From Roseimicrobium sp. ORNL1 (lineage in GTDB: Bacteria > Verrucomicrobiota > Verrucomicrobiia > Verrucomicrobiales > Verrucomicrobiaceae): 64,000 nt of DNA. The translations under genes and the position numbers were made by a program. Numbering within the stretch: the stretch's first letter is position 1; each line of letters begins with the position of its first letter. The stretch is from the NCBI RefSeq assembly GCF_011044495.1, contig NZ_CP049143.1, positions 3,844,001 through 3,908,000 of the forward strand, read 5' to 3'. A model generated the notes under the pieces. It made no database searches, had not been told where the DNA came from, and saw nothing but the letters and a program-made list of their open reading frames with translations. Below, piece after piece: positions 43,184 to 51,366 of this stretch.

Positions 43184-45319
43184 CTAGGCAGACCCGTAAA
43201 CTTTCCTCTCGCCATGGCTCGAGGAATAGTAGTAGTACTGTCCCGCCGCTGCTGCAGGCATCCGGTTCAAAACGATGCCAGCAGGTATCTTGTCCGTCTT
43301 TCGCAGCGCCACACTTGCACGCATGACCGCATACGCGGGGGTCTTGTGCGAACGCACCACCAGGCAAATGGTGTCCACATGCGGAGCAACGACAAGCGTG
43401 TCTGAGACGGCCATGATGGGCGCCGAATCGATGACCACCTTGTCATAGCGCTCCAACAAATCCCTGATAAGCCTCGGGAGCGATTTCCCTGACAAGAGTT
43501 CAGACGGATTTGGCGAACGAGAACCAGCGGGGAGCACGTCAAGATCCGCCACCGGCGTGGACTGCAACACCTCATCCAAGGCACACTGCCCCGCCAGAAC
43601 ATCCGAAACCCCGATGGGAGCGGCTTTGCCCAAGAATACCTCAGAGATGGCGGGCTTGCGAAGGTCACAATCCACCAACACCGTCTTCAGGCCCTGCTGT
43701 GCCAGCGAAACAGCAAAGTTGCTGGCACAAAAAGTTTTGCCCTCGGCTGGCAGAGCACTCGTAAACATAAACACGCGCCTCTCATCGAACCGTCCTAGAA
43801 GCATAATCGCGCTTCTCAAAGTACGGAAGCTTTCCGAGACCGGACTGTTCTTCTGGTGCACGATCTCAAGGTCAGGAAGCGGGTTCTTCCGTGCACTGGT
43901 CTTCTTGGCAATGATCGCGGTGAGCACAGGCAGTCCGGTCATGGTCTCCGCCTCCGCTACCGCCTTGATTGAATTATCCAGGAAGTGAAGTCCCAGAGTC
44001 AGTCCCAGTCCGAGGACAATGCCCCCAATGGACCACTGCAGCAGAATTTTTCGCTTATCCGGACGGACCGGCGCATAAGAGGCGACCGCAGGCTCCACGA
44101 TCTCAACGCTGTCAGTCTCGAACCCTTTTGAAACATCGCTCTGCTTGAGGCTGGACAACACACCATTGAACACGGCGATGTCCTGTTCGACATCACGCTT
44201 CAACCCATCGTATTCGACCTGCGTCTTCCCAAGAGTATAGGTATCCTTCTCCTGATCCTGGAATTCTTTCTCAATACGAGATTCGGTCTCCTTTGCGGTC
44301 TCATACTGCTCCTTCATGGTCGCAGCAGCACGCATGGCCGCCGCTGGAAGCTCCCGTTTCGCTGCCTCAACGCGTGCCACCTGGTCAATGTGTCTGGGAT
44401 GTTTCTCCCGGTAGCGGGCTGAAATGGCCCGCAGGTTCGCTTCCTCCTGAGCCCACCGCTCCTGAGCCAGGCGCACGTCCGCGTTCTGCGCGATGCTTGG
44501 GACTTTCAGCAGGTCCTCGGCATTGCTCTGGCCTTTGAGTGCGCCTGCCATGTCCACCTCAAGTTGCATACGGCGACTACGTGCCTCGTTCAGTCGCTCG
44601 TTGAGTTGTTTGAAGCGGGTTACAACAATATCCTGATCTTTTTCCAAGGACACCAAACCTGTCCTTTCTCGAAACTCTTGAAGCGCAAGCTGCGAGCGAG
44701 AGACTTTTTCCTTCAGCCGCGTTGCTTCCTCCATGAGCATCTGGTTCGCCATCTGGTTGGAGCGATTCCGCGTTTCAATCGTGAAACGCAGATATTCTTC
44801 AGCAACTCCATCCGCCAGCTTCCTTGCGGTCTCCGGATCTGTGTGCTCGGCTCTGATATCAATCAGACGCGTGCGTCCGCGCACGCCGCTGGATACGCAA
44901 CCTTGCAGACGGCCCACGACAACATCCAGCGGGTTGGCATCGCGCCCGGCAGGTCTGGGAAGAAAGACAAAGTCCCTGTCCAGCTTGAGCCGGATGGCCA
45001 CTCGCTGCAGCATGGTACGGCTGTTCAGCGTCTCAATCAAGGTATTGAGAGACTGCTCATTCGACAGGTCGTCCTGCTGCACAGTATCCAAGGGCATGAT
45101 GCGGCGGGGAGACTCAAACTGCAGCACCGCCCTGGATGCATAAATAGGAACCGCCTTATTCGACTGATAAGCCGCATAGACCACACCAGCGATCGCAAAG
45201 AGAATGATGAGCCACAGGCGCTCCTTCAGGGCCTGGTAGTACACTCTCCAGCTCAGCCCTTCGCCGCTGCCCTTGACGTCATCCTCGTCGTCTTCGATGT
45301 CGGAGTTCTTGGATCTCAT
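43184..45319 (-). CDS. Wzc/GumC-like polysaccharide co-polymerase with bacterial tyrosine kinase domain
   Basis: A 711-residue protein. An N-terminal transmembrane helix (LWLIILFAIAGVVYAAY) leads into a Wzz chain-length domain (VPIYASRAVLQFESP) and a long periplasmic coiled coil (about residues 180-380). A second helix follows (WSIGGIVLGLGLTLGLHFLD). The BY-kinase part has Walker A SALPAEGKTF at about residue 520, A' LVDCDLRKP and Walker B KVVIDSAPIMAVSDT. The C-terminus carries a Tyr cluster (QYYYYSSSHGERKVYG) for autophosphorylation. It controls chain length and export of the exopolysaccharide together with the Wza-like protein encoded just upstream. Confidence 0.95.
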   Translation of the reverse strand: MRSKNSDIEDDEDDVKGSGEGLSWRVYYQALKERLWLIILFAIAGVVYAAYQSNKAVPIYASRAVLQFESPRRIMPLDTVQQDDLSNEQSLNTLIETLNSRTMLQRVAIRLKLDRDFVFLPRPAGRDANPLDVVVGRLQGCVSSGVRGRTRLIDIRAEHTDPETARKLADGVAEEYLRFTIETRNRSNQMANQMLMEEATRLKEKVSRSQLALQEFRERTGLVSLEKDQDIVVTRFKQLNERLNEARSRRMQLEVDMAGALKGQSNAEDLLKVPSIAQNADVRLAQERWAQEEANLRAISARYREKHPRHIDQVARVEAAKRELPAAAMRAAATMKEQYETAKETESRIEKEFQDQEKDTYTLGKTQVEYDGLKRDVEQDIAVFNGVLSSLKQSDVSKGFETDSVEIVEPAVASYAPVRPDKRKILLQWSIGGIVLGLGLTLGLHFLDNSIKAVAEAETMTGLPVLTAIIAKKTSARKNPLPDLEIVHQKNSPVSESFRTLRSAIMLLGRFDERRVFMFTSALPAEGKTFCASNFAVSLAQQGLKTVLVDCDLRKPAISEVFLGKAAPIGVSDVLAGQCALDEVLQSTPVADLDVLPAGSRSPNPSELLSGKSLPRLIRDLLERYDKVVIDSAPIMAVSDTLVVAPHVDTICLVVRSHKTPAYAVMRASVALRKTDKIPAGIVLNRMPAAAAGQYYYYSSSHGERKVYGSA

Positions 45320-45356
45320 CGCTTTATAGGGGTGAATTCAGATAATGGGCCGGCTC

Positions 45357-46043
45357 TCAAAAGAATCTCTCAGCCACAGTGATGACGTCACCAGGCAGGC
45401 ACAAGAAAATGGCAGTCTTGGCATCCTCAGTTTGCTCCTTGGCGTCGACCTTGTGTACCTGCTCCCTTCCATCCACCACACGCTTGACGGTGACTCTGGA
45501 GGGACTGGCCAATCGTGTAAAACCTCCGGCCTCAGCAATAACCTGGGTGATAGGCATCCCGTCGAGAGGAATCTCGATAGGGCCCTGCTTGTTGAAGTGC
45601 CCGAGCAGCGTAACCGTCGCCTTGCGTTGTTCGGCGAGCAAGATCGTCACCACCGGATTGACAAGGTAGTCCTTGTTATATCTCTGCGTAATCGTTCCGA
45701 CCGCTTCATTCACGGTCATCTTTGCAACGGCAACCGAACCAATCAATGGCATCCTGATGGTGCCATCTTCAGCGATCCTTACATCGGTGTTCAGATCAGG
45801 CTCACCGAAGACGCTGACGACGATGCGGTCCGAGGGATTCAACCGATAGGTACCGGAAACCGGCGTTGCTGCCGGCTCCCTAGGCGCGAGCGTCGGGCGC
45901 TCGACCAGTTCTGCCACCGGCGGCGCAGGCTCGGGAATAAGGACTGGTCGTGGCACTTGCCCCACAACGACCAGTGGCCCGGCTGTCAGCATGCACGTCA
46001 GAGCGACAACCTTAAGTTTGGCGACGGATGCATTATTTTTCAT
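45357..46043 (-). CDS. Wza-like polysaccharide export protein (Poly_export + SLBB)
   Basis: A 228-residue periplasmic/outer-membrane protein. ATG 46043 starts a signal peptide (MKNNASVAKLKVVALTCMLTAGPLVVVG); the upstream alternative at 46079 would overlap the barrel gene. The export domain is visible as YRLNPSDRIVVSVFGEPDLNTDVRIAEDGTIRMPLIG, followed by an SLBB-like fold (ATVTLLGHFNKQGPIEIPLDG, TQVIAEAGGFTRLASPSRVTVKR). There is no obvious lipobox Cys. It forms the outer-membrane exit for the polymer with the Wzc-like protein. Confidence 0.9.
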   Translation of the reverse strand: MKNNASVAKLKVVALTCMLTAGPLVVVGQVPRPVLIPEPAPPVAELVERPTLAPREPAATPVSGTYRLNPSDRIVVSVFGEPDLNTDVRIAEDGTIRMPLIGSVAVAKMTVNEAVGTITQRYNKDYLVNPVVTILLAEQRKATVTLLGHFNKQGPIEIPLDGMPITQVIAEAGGFTRLASPSRVTVKRVVDGREQVHKVDAKEQTEDAKTAIFLCLPGDVITVAERFF

Positions 46044-46075
46044 GTTACTATGAAGGAGAAAGTTTGAGGTGGCAC

Positions 46076-47398
46076 TCAAAAGGCAGCGTTCAAGGTGACC
46101 CCCATCCAGTTGCGCTCAAACGACGCTGCACCGAAACCCTCGGAATCATTGACGCTCAGTTGATATAGGAACGAGAGGCTGAGGCGCTCATTCAAAGCAT
46201 AGGTAATGTTCGGACGGACGTAATAATACCTGTCTTCGCGGGTGGCTGGGAACCGGTTGCCGTAGGTGATGGCAACATAGTCAGCAAACTCATACCCAAC
46301 ACCAAGCCCGATACGCGTCCGCTCTGTGAGGGCGTGCGTGATGTCCAGCGAGATACCAGTACTCCAGTACGCCTGCTTGCGAAGCGCGGCCGCAGGATGA
46401 AAATCGCGATAAGTACTAAGCTTGGCACTGGTCTTCCCGTCCCCGAGAAGATCGTAGTCGACATCGATGGAGAACGTAGGTGTGTACTCTTGCTCGTACG
46501 CGGTGTCGTTCATCTGCACACCCGCAGTTCCGCTCAAAGTAAGCCGGGACGCGGCAGCCCAAGTTGCGCGAAGATTCAAATCGTAGCTGTTGTAACTGGC
46601 TGGTCCACCCACTTCGCTGAATCTATAGTCCGGCGTTCCATCCACTTCGGTGTAACCATAACCAACACCAATGCCAAAGGACGTTTTCGGCGAAAACTGG
46701 TAGTCGGCAAATGCCGAGGCCGAGTAACCCATCGAATCCGAGAACCCTCCGGTGTATTCGCGAAGAATCGTTGAAAATCCCACCCCTACAGTGGTCTTTG
46801 CCCCAATGATATAAGATGCTCCTACAGAGAGTTGGGCGCCATCTCGCTTGAGACGCGTTCCCACATCCACATCGTTTCCATTCACCGTCGCCCAACTCAG
46901 GTTAAGATATGCTCTGGCTTTCGCCCCGGTCCATAGCAACCTGAATGCAAGCGCTTGATTGATGGCGTCGTCGGTCTTCCCCTGGATATACCACTGCTTC
47001 TCAATGTTATAATAGAGAGTGGCAGCAAGGCCAGCATCGTTCGGACCGAAACTAAGGTCAAAACTGGGATTAACGCTGAAGTAGTAGTCACCGACAGGCT
47101 CCTTTGTCTCCCCATCGTCCAGGAACAAATTGTCGTCGTACCAGATCCCCACCATCAAACGGCTGTCCAGCTCCCACATTCTCTTCTCCACCACATAGTC
47201 AAGTTCGTCCCCATCCCACACATATTCTTCGGGACCCGACGCCGCCGCGCTCTTGTTGAAGGGAAACAACATATCCCGCACCGAGTCCTGTCTGACCTTG
47301 GTCACCACTTCAGCGGTTGCTGGGCACATCCCAAGAAGCGCCAGTGCCAGAGCAATTGCCCTGGCATGGATGGATGTGTCTTGGAAGTGTGTGCCCAT
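46076..47398 (-). CDS. outer-membrane beta-barrel protein of the exopolysaccharide locus
   Basis: A 440-residue protein with a signal peptide (ARAIALALALLGMCPATAEV) and a mature part of alternating hydrophobic/aromatic strands, such as MVGIWYDDNLFLDDGE, YYFSVNPSFDLSFGPND, GVGYGYTEVDGTPDYRF and the C-terminal strand FERNWMGVTLNAAF ending in Phe. This matches the outer-membrane barrels (BBP2-type) found next to exosortase/EPS genes, thought to aid polymer export. It is transcribed with the Wza-like gene, 32 bp upstream of its start. Confidence 0.85.
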   Translation of the reverse strand: MGTHFQDTSIHARAIALALALLGMCPATAEVVTKVRQDSVRDMLFPFNKSAAASGPEEYVWDGDELDYVVEKRMWELDSRLMVGIWYDDNLFLDDGETKEPVGDYYFSVNPSFDLSFGPNDAGLAATLYYNIEKQWYIQGKTDDAINQALAFRLLWTGAKARAYLNLSWATVNGNDVDVGTRLKRDGAQLSVGASYIIGAKTTVGVGFSTILREYTGGFSDSMGYSASAFADYQFSPKTSFGIGVGYGYTEVDGTPDYRFSEVGGPASYNSYDLNLRATWAAASRLTLSGTAGVQMNDTAYEQEYTPTFSIDVDYDLLGDGKTSAKLSTYRDFHPAAALRKQAYWSTGISLDITHALTERTRIGLGVGYEFADYVAITYGNRFPATREDRYYYVRPNITYALNERLSLSFLYQLSVNDSEGFGAASFERNWMGVTLNAAF

Positions 47399-47449
47399 TA
47401 GGTATCGCGGTATTGCCGAATTTTTCGTGTTTGGTTTAATTGAAGAATC

Positions 47450-48466
47450 TCAACCCGGTGTTGACTCCGATGCGATGTCAGTGGGAACCCTCAGCTCCTT
47501 CTGTTTCCATTCCGGAAACAACTGATCCTCCATGATCTGTGGAATGGTAGGCACCGTCTCCTTTAGCAGGGTAAGATTAATCCGGTCCAGCAAGTTGGTG
47601 AACCCGATGCGCATATTCCTGGAGACCGAAGTTACAAAGCCCGACACACCAGCTTGGAACAGATCTCTTGCAGACCTCACCAGATTGAGATCTGCGGGCG
47701 TAATGAGGTTGTTATGCCTGTCGCCATTGGCGTCGATGAGAATGACTCTGCCTACCGTAAGATCTACGATGCGTATCTCCCCAGGAAGGGGCTCAGCCGG
47801 ATCACAGGCAAGCACGGACTGCACCTCCTTATCAGTTCCAACCGGAGCAAAGCCTTCCAAGTTGTCCAAGAACATAATCTGCCCCGGAAGCAGCTTGATT
47901 TCGCGCCCATTGATCACTACGTAGACGACGCCTGAGTACACGCCAACCCGTGCGGAATCGTCGGACACCCAAGTCCCCCAGCTTGATCCGTCAGCGTGCA
48001 CATAGCCCCAAGGCACATCGAGCCGCAGGTGGGTGGTCCCCTCCTCTGGCTTCCACTGTGAACATTGCACATAACCGCCTTTGAGGCCTCCAATAGACCG
48101 ACGCTCCGCGATCTTGCCGCCATCAGTGATGAGCTCAAGTTTCTTGGCTCGAAAAGTCGTATCCTTTCCAAGCACCACCACCTGCCCAGGCACGGGAAGA
48201 AATACCGCGGCAGATTCGGCACCTGTTTGAAGGAGCTGGCCTGGGTTTACGAATTCGTGATATTCCTCACCTCCCATTGTCGCCTTGCCACGGCGAGCAT
48301 CCTTCCCCTCTGTTTCCAGTTTGCCCTCGAGAGCGTCCACACCATCGATGGCCATTTCCCCTTTTCTCGCGACCACCTTGCCTTGCACCTCGTCACCGAG
48401 AACACTACCAGTGGCAAGCGCCATCACACCCACGATAAACAATGTGCTGGCGAAGGAAGATTTCAT
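47450..48466 (-). CDS. FecR-domain periplasmic protein of the exopolysaccharide locus
   Basis: A 338-residue secreted protein. A signal peptide (SSFASTLFIVGVMALATGSVLG) is followed by a FecR-like beta-sandwich (GQLLQTGAESAAVFLPVPGQVVVLGKDTTFRAKKLEL, then RVGVYSGVVYVVINGREIKLLPGQIMFL). The C-terminal third is helical (LVRSARDLFQAG). FecR-domain proteins are frequent in exosortase/EPS gene sets; their exact role there is unknown. It begins at ATG 48466, with a possible sigma-54 site just upstream. Confidence 0.8.
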   Translation of the reverse strand: MKSSFASTLFIVGVMALATGSVLGDEVQGKVVARKGEMAIDGVDALEGKLETEGKDARRGKATMGGEEYHEFVNPGQLLQTGAESAAVFLPVPGQVVVLGKDTTFRAKKLELITDGGKIAERRSIGGLKGGYVQCSQWKPEEGTTHLRLDVPWGYVHADGSSWGTWVSDDSARVGVYSGVVYVVINGREIKLLPGQIMFLDNLEGFAPVGTDKEVQSVLACDPAEPLPGEIRIVDLTVGRVILIDANGDRHNNLITPADLNLVRSARDLFQAGVSGFVTSVSRNMRIGFTNLLDRINLTLLKETVPTIPQIMEDQLFPEWKQKELRVPTDIASESTPG

Positions 48467-48485
48467 ATTTGCGACAGGAGTGTTA

Positions 48486-48500
48486 GCAATCTGCGGACCA
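48486..48500 (-). promoter_or_regulatory. weak candidate sigma-54 promoter before the FecR-domain gene
   Basis: Read on the minus strand: TGGTCCGCAGATTGC. It keeps the invariant GG and GC at the right distance and a TTGC -12 box, but the -24 box deviates (TGGTCC instead of TGGCAC). The transcript would start only about 10 nt before the ATG at 48466, which weakens the call. Confidence 0.3.
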
Positions 48501-48615
48501 ACTTTTGCAAGGGAATGGAAAACGATATGATGGGGTTACTGGCATTTCACACCATCACACACATCCCCTGCGGGACGCTCTAAAAGCACTTGTCGCTCGC
48601 GGAAAGTGCTTGAAC

Positions 48616-49287
48616 TCATTTCAGGTCATGTTCGATACAATATCGCACAACTTCCGCAAGTGACTGAATGTCAAGTTTACGAAAAAGACGCGTGCGATAA
48701 GTGCTTATCGTCTTGGCACTCAAGGACAGTTCGGCAGCCAGCTCTTTGATAGCCACGCCATGTCCAAGTTTTCGCAGTATCAAAAATTCCCGGTTCGAAA
48801 GTTTCTCATGTCGCGGCCTCTCTTCTCCCTGGCGTACATTTGAGACAATCTTTTGCGCAATTTGCGAGTTGAAGAACTTTCTTCCACTAAACAGTGCTGA
48901 GATTGCAGCAGTAAGTTCCTCAACGCCGCTCTGCTTTTCAACAAAGGCCCATGCCCCGCGCCGGACAGCTTGCACACCATAGTTGGTGGCGTTATTCGCA
49001 GTATGGACAAGGAGCGGAATGGATTTTTTAAAATTTGAAATCTCATGAATGAGTTCCAGACCACCTTTGCCAGGAAGCAGCAGTTCAAGGATGACAAGAT
49101 CAATCTCCAGCTCCTGCCTCAGCAACTGCATCGCCTGTGCACTATCCGTGGCCATAAGCACCTTGCAGTCCTGAAACCTCTGGGAAATGATCTGGCGCAC
49201 CCCTTCCCGGACGACCTCATGGCTATCAACCACTAAAATAGTCTTTTGTGATGCAATTTTATCGTGCCTGTGCGCCATGGAACTCAT
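48616..49287 (-). CDS. LuxR/NarL-type response regulator with Glu at the phospho-acceptor position
   Basis: A 223-residue protein: receiver domain (about 15-135) and LuxR-type HTH at the C-terminus (KLSNREFLILRKLGHGVAIKELAAELSLSAKTISTYRTRLFRKL). In the receiver, the expected Asp of the DLVILDLxLPG motif is Glu68 (DLVILELLLPGKGG). The acidic metal-binding pair is reduced to one Asp (VVDSHEVVREG, Asp21 followed by Ser). Thr95 and Lys118 are kept. A Glu mimics phospho-Asp in several engineered receivers, so it may be permanently active or regulated differently. It is 9 bp downstream of the TPR gene and likely controls the polysaccharide genes. Confidence 0.9.
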   Translation of the reverse strand: MSSMAHRHDKIASQKTILVVDSHEVVREGVRQIISQRFQDCKVLMATDSAQAMQLLRQELEIDLVILELLLPGKGGLELIHEISNFKKSIPLLVHTANNATNYGVQAVRRGAWAFVEKQSGVEELTAAISALFSGRKFFNSQIAQKIVSNVRQGEERPRHEKLSNREFLILRKLGHGVAIKELAAELSLSAKTISTYRTRLFRKLDIQSLAEVVRYCIEHDLK

Positions 49288-49296
49288 CTCAAGACC

Positions 49297-51171
49297 TTAT
49301 GGGGTTCCGGAAGGCGTGATGGGCACTGCGAATCTCTCAAGGAGCTTGCGTTCGCCGTCCCTGAGGGTGGATTGATCGAGGCCTTGAACAATCGTGGCAG
49401 CCTGATCCTTCTGACCGTTCGCCGCTAAAACCGCGGAACGGACCGCCCGCCAGCCAGGACTGATTTTCGTCCAGTCGAGGGTGATGCCTTCGTAGGTTTT
49501 CTCGGCATCCTTAAACTGACCGGCCTGCAATTGAGCCAGGGCCAGCGAGGTGCGGTAGGCAAGAACTTCGGGCGAGTCCTTCGCCAGGCTCAGAACGGTT
49601 TGACTCGACTCACCGAGTTTGCGGCCATCCAGAAGATTGAGATAAGCCAGGTCGTTCTGCGCTTCACGCACGCTCGGAAAGCGGGCAAGCATCTGCTCAA
49701 GGACATCGCGAAGCATCGAAGACTGCTTGGGATCGGCTGACAGGCATCGGACAAGGCCCAAGAATGCCGGCATGGCAGTCGACTCAAGCATGGTGTGCTT
49801 TTGATAAATCGAAGCAGCCCGGTCCTGTTCGCCAAACTTCTCAAGATAGCTGGCTATATAAAATCCTTGGGGAGCCGGCGCTTTTTCAGCCAGCTGCAGC
49901 ACCACTGCCATGCGCTGCTCCAACACCGCCGGTTCGCTCTTCATCTCCTTCGCGGCGCGCCACAGGAAAAGTCTGCCCAGGGACTCCTCGATCGGAACGC
50001 CCTTTGCATCCAATAGGATCGTTTCAATTTCGGCCCATTTGTTCGCCGACGCCATGGCGTCCATCTTGATGAGAAACCAATCCCGGGAAGGTTTCTCTGG
50101 GGTCATCTGTGATTCCGCAAGCTTCTGCGCACGTTCAGGCTGCTTCCGGGCATTCAGCCACCTGGCCAGATCCAAACGGGTTGGCTCCGTTGCCTTCTTC
50201 GACTCTTCAATAAGCTCATCGAACAGGCGTTGAGCACTATCCTTGTCCAAAAACATCTCAAGGTCCGCGGCAACAAGCCGGGCTTCCCAGCGTTCTTCGC
50301 CAAACCATTCGCCAAGCGATTTCAATATTTCCCGGGCCTTATTCGTATCCACCACCTCACGCACCGGGACCAGAGTGACATAAAGTCGAGCCAGCAGCAG
50401 GCTGGCTTCCCGACGGGAACTCGCATCCTCGGATTGGGCACAGGTGTCCAGCAACGCAACCACCTCTTGAGCGGTTTGCGTGAGTCCGGCTGAATTTGGG
50501 CGCACTGTATCCAGCAACAGTTTTGCCCTGGTGAGGTTGAGCTTTGGGTTCGCGGATATAACCGGCTTGGGAGGCGGGGCCGTCGGAGAAGCTGAAGCAG
50601 CCACTTCTTCTTTGGCCGCTGCAGCACCACCTGTCCATTCCAATGCCCGCTTCGTATCTCCAACGCGGATCAGGTAGTTCGAGCACAACTCGGAAAGCTT
50701 GTCGTCTGATTTGGTCGCAGGATCCTTGAGAGCCTTTTCAAACTCAGATTGGGCGATGGAGATTACGCCCGTCCCAAGAGCAGCCTCAAAGAATTCGATC
50801 CTGTCCTCCCGACTGGCATCGGAGCCAGTGGCGAGACGGTATTTGAACTGCAGTGATTCTTGAGGTGAACTCGCGTAGTCGTGAGCCATCGCCTTCAAGA
50901 CCTGCTTGTCATAGGGGCTCAAGCCATAGGCCTGAAGCAGCTTGTCACGCATTTCCACTTCGTTGCCCGCTTGCTTGTGCACCGCGGCGAAGTCCACGAG
51001 CTTATGCGCTCTCCATGTCTTTATCCGACTAACCAGATCGGGTCCGAAACAAATCGCCACAGCGACAACAATCAAGACAGGCACACCCATCCAGATCAGC
51101 TTCGGGAGAACATTTCTTCTGAAATGTTCTCCCGGCGTGAAGTATTCAGGAGCTTTGCTGTCGCTTGGCAT
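49297..51171 (-). CDS. membrane-anchored TPR protein of the exosortase/EPS locus
   Basis: A 624-residue protein. Residues about 25-48 form one transmembrane helix (KLIWMGVPVLIVVAVAICFGPDL), after a short cytoplasmic N-terminus. The rest is helical and shows tetratricopeptide-type units (AAVHKQAGNEVEMRDKLLQAYGLSPYDKQVLKAMAHDY; ALAQLQAGQFKDAEKTYEGI). An Ala/Pro linker (AAAAKEEVAASASPTAPPPKP) divides two TPR halves. Such TPR proteins accompany exosortases and EPS assembly and are thought to organise periplasmic complexes. Start at ATG 51171. Confidence 0.85.
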   Translation of the reverse strand: MPSDSKAPEYFTPGEHFRRNVLPKLIWMGVPVLIVVAVAICFGPDLVSRIKTWRAHKLVDFAAVHKQAGNEVEMRDKLLQAYGLSPYDKQVLKAMAHDYASSPQESLQFKYRLATGSDASREDRIEFFEAALGTGVISIAQSEFEKALKDPATKSDDKLSELCSNYLIRVGDTKRALEWTGGAAAAKEEVAASASPTAPPPKPVISANPKLNLTRAKLLLDTVRPNSAGLTQTAQEVVALLDTCAQSEDASSRREASLLLARLYVTLVPVREVVDTNKAREILKSLGEWFGEERWEARLVAADLEMFLDKDSAQRLFDELIEESKKATEPTRLDLARWLNARKQPERAQKLAESQMTPEKPSRDWFLIKMDAMASANKWAEIETILLDAKGVPIEESLGRLFLWRAAKEMKSEPAVLEQRMAVVLQLAEKAPAPQGFYIASYLEKFGEQDRAASIYQKHTMLESTAMPAFLGLVRCLSADPKQSSMLRDVLEQMLARFPSVREAQNDLAYLNLLDGRKLGESSQTVLSLAKDSPEVLAYRTSLALAQLQAGQFKDAEKTYEGITLDWTKISPGWRAVRSAVLAANGQKDQAATIVQGLDQSTLRDGERKLLERFAVPITPSGTP

Positions 51172-51265
51172 GACGGCTTCCTTTTGTACCTATTCTGTGT
51201 TTCGTTGAAATTGTGGGCTTATTGACGAGGAGGATGATTCTCTAAACGATGCTTTAGGTTTTTTC

Positions 51266-51301
51266 AAGACATAAATCATCCTTTATGTCTTAATTTAAGA
51301 C
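51266..51301. repeat. two overlapping palindromes between the PEP-CTERM and TPR genes
   Basis: AAGACATAAA (51266-51275) / TTTATGTCTT (51282-51291) form a 10-bp perfect stem with a 6-base loop. GTCTTAATTTAAGAC (51287-51301) is a second palindrome that shares bases with it. Neither is followed by a U-run in the minus direction. They may mark a regulator-binding site for the TPR gene or an RNA switch between two stems. Confidence 0.5.
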
Positions 51302-51366
51302 TCAATCGCCTCGACTAGCTGGCAAACAGAGTTGCGTCAGCAGTCAGAGGCGATCCTTCGCAGACC

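Noticed and set aside
46069-46083. TGGCAC-type sigma-54-like box on the plus strand
   Set aside because: It points away from all genes nearby (they are on the minus strand) and lacks the TTGC -12 box.
51312-51340. TGGC...TTGC pair resembling a sigma-54 site
   Set aside because: The spacing between the two boxes is one base too long and it points away from the genes.
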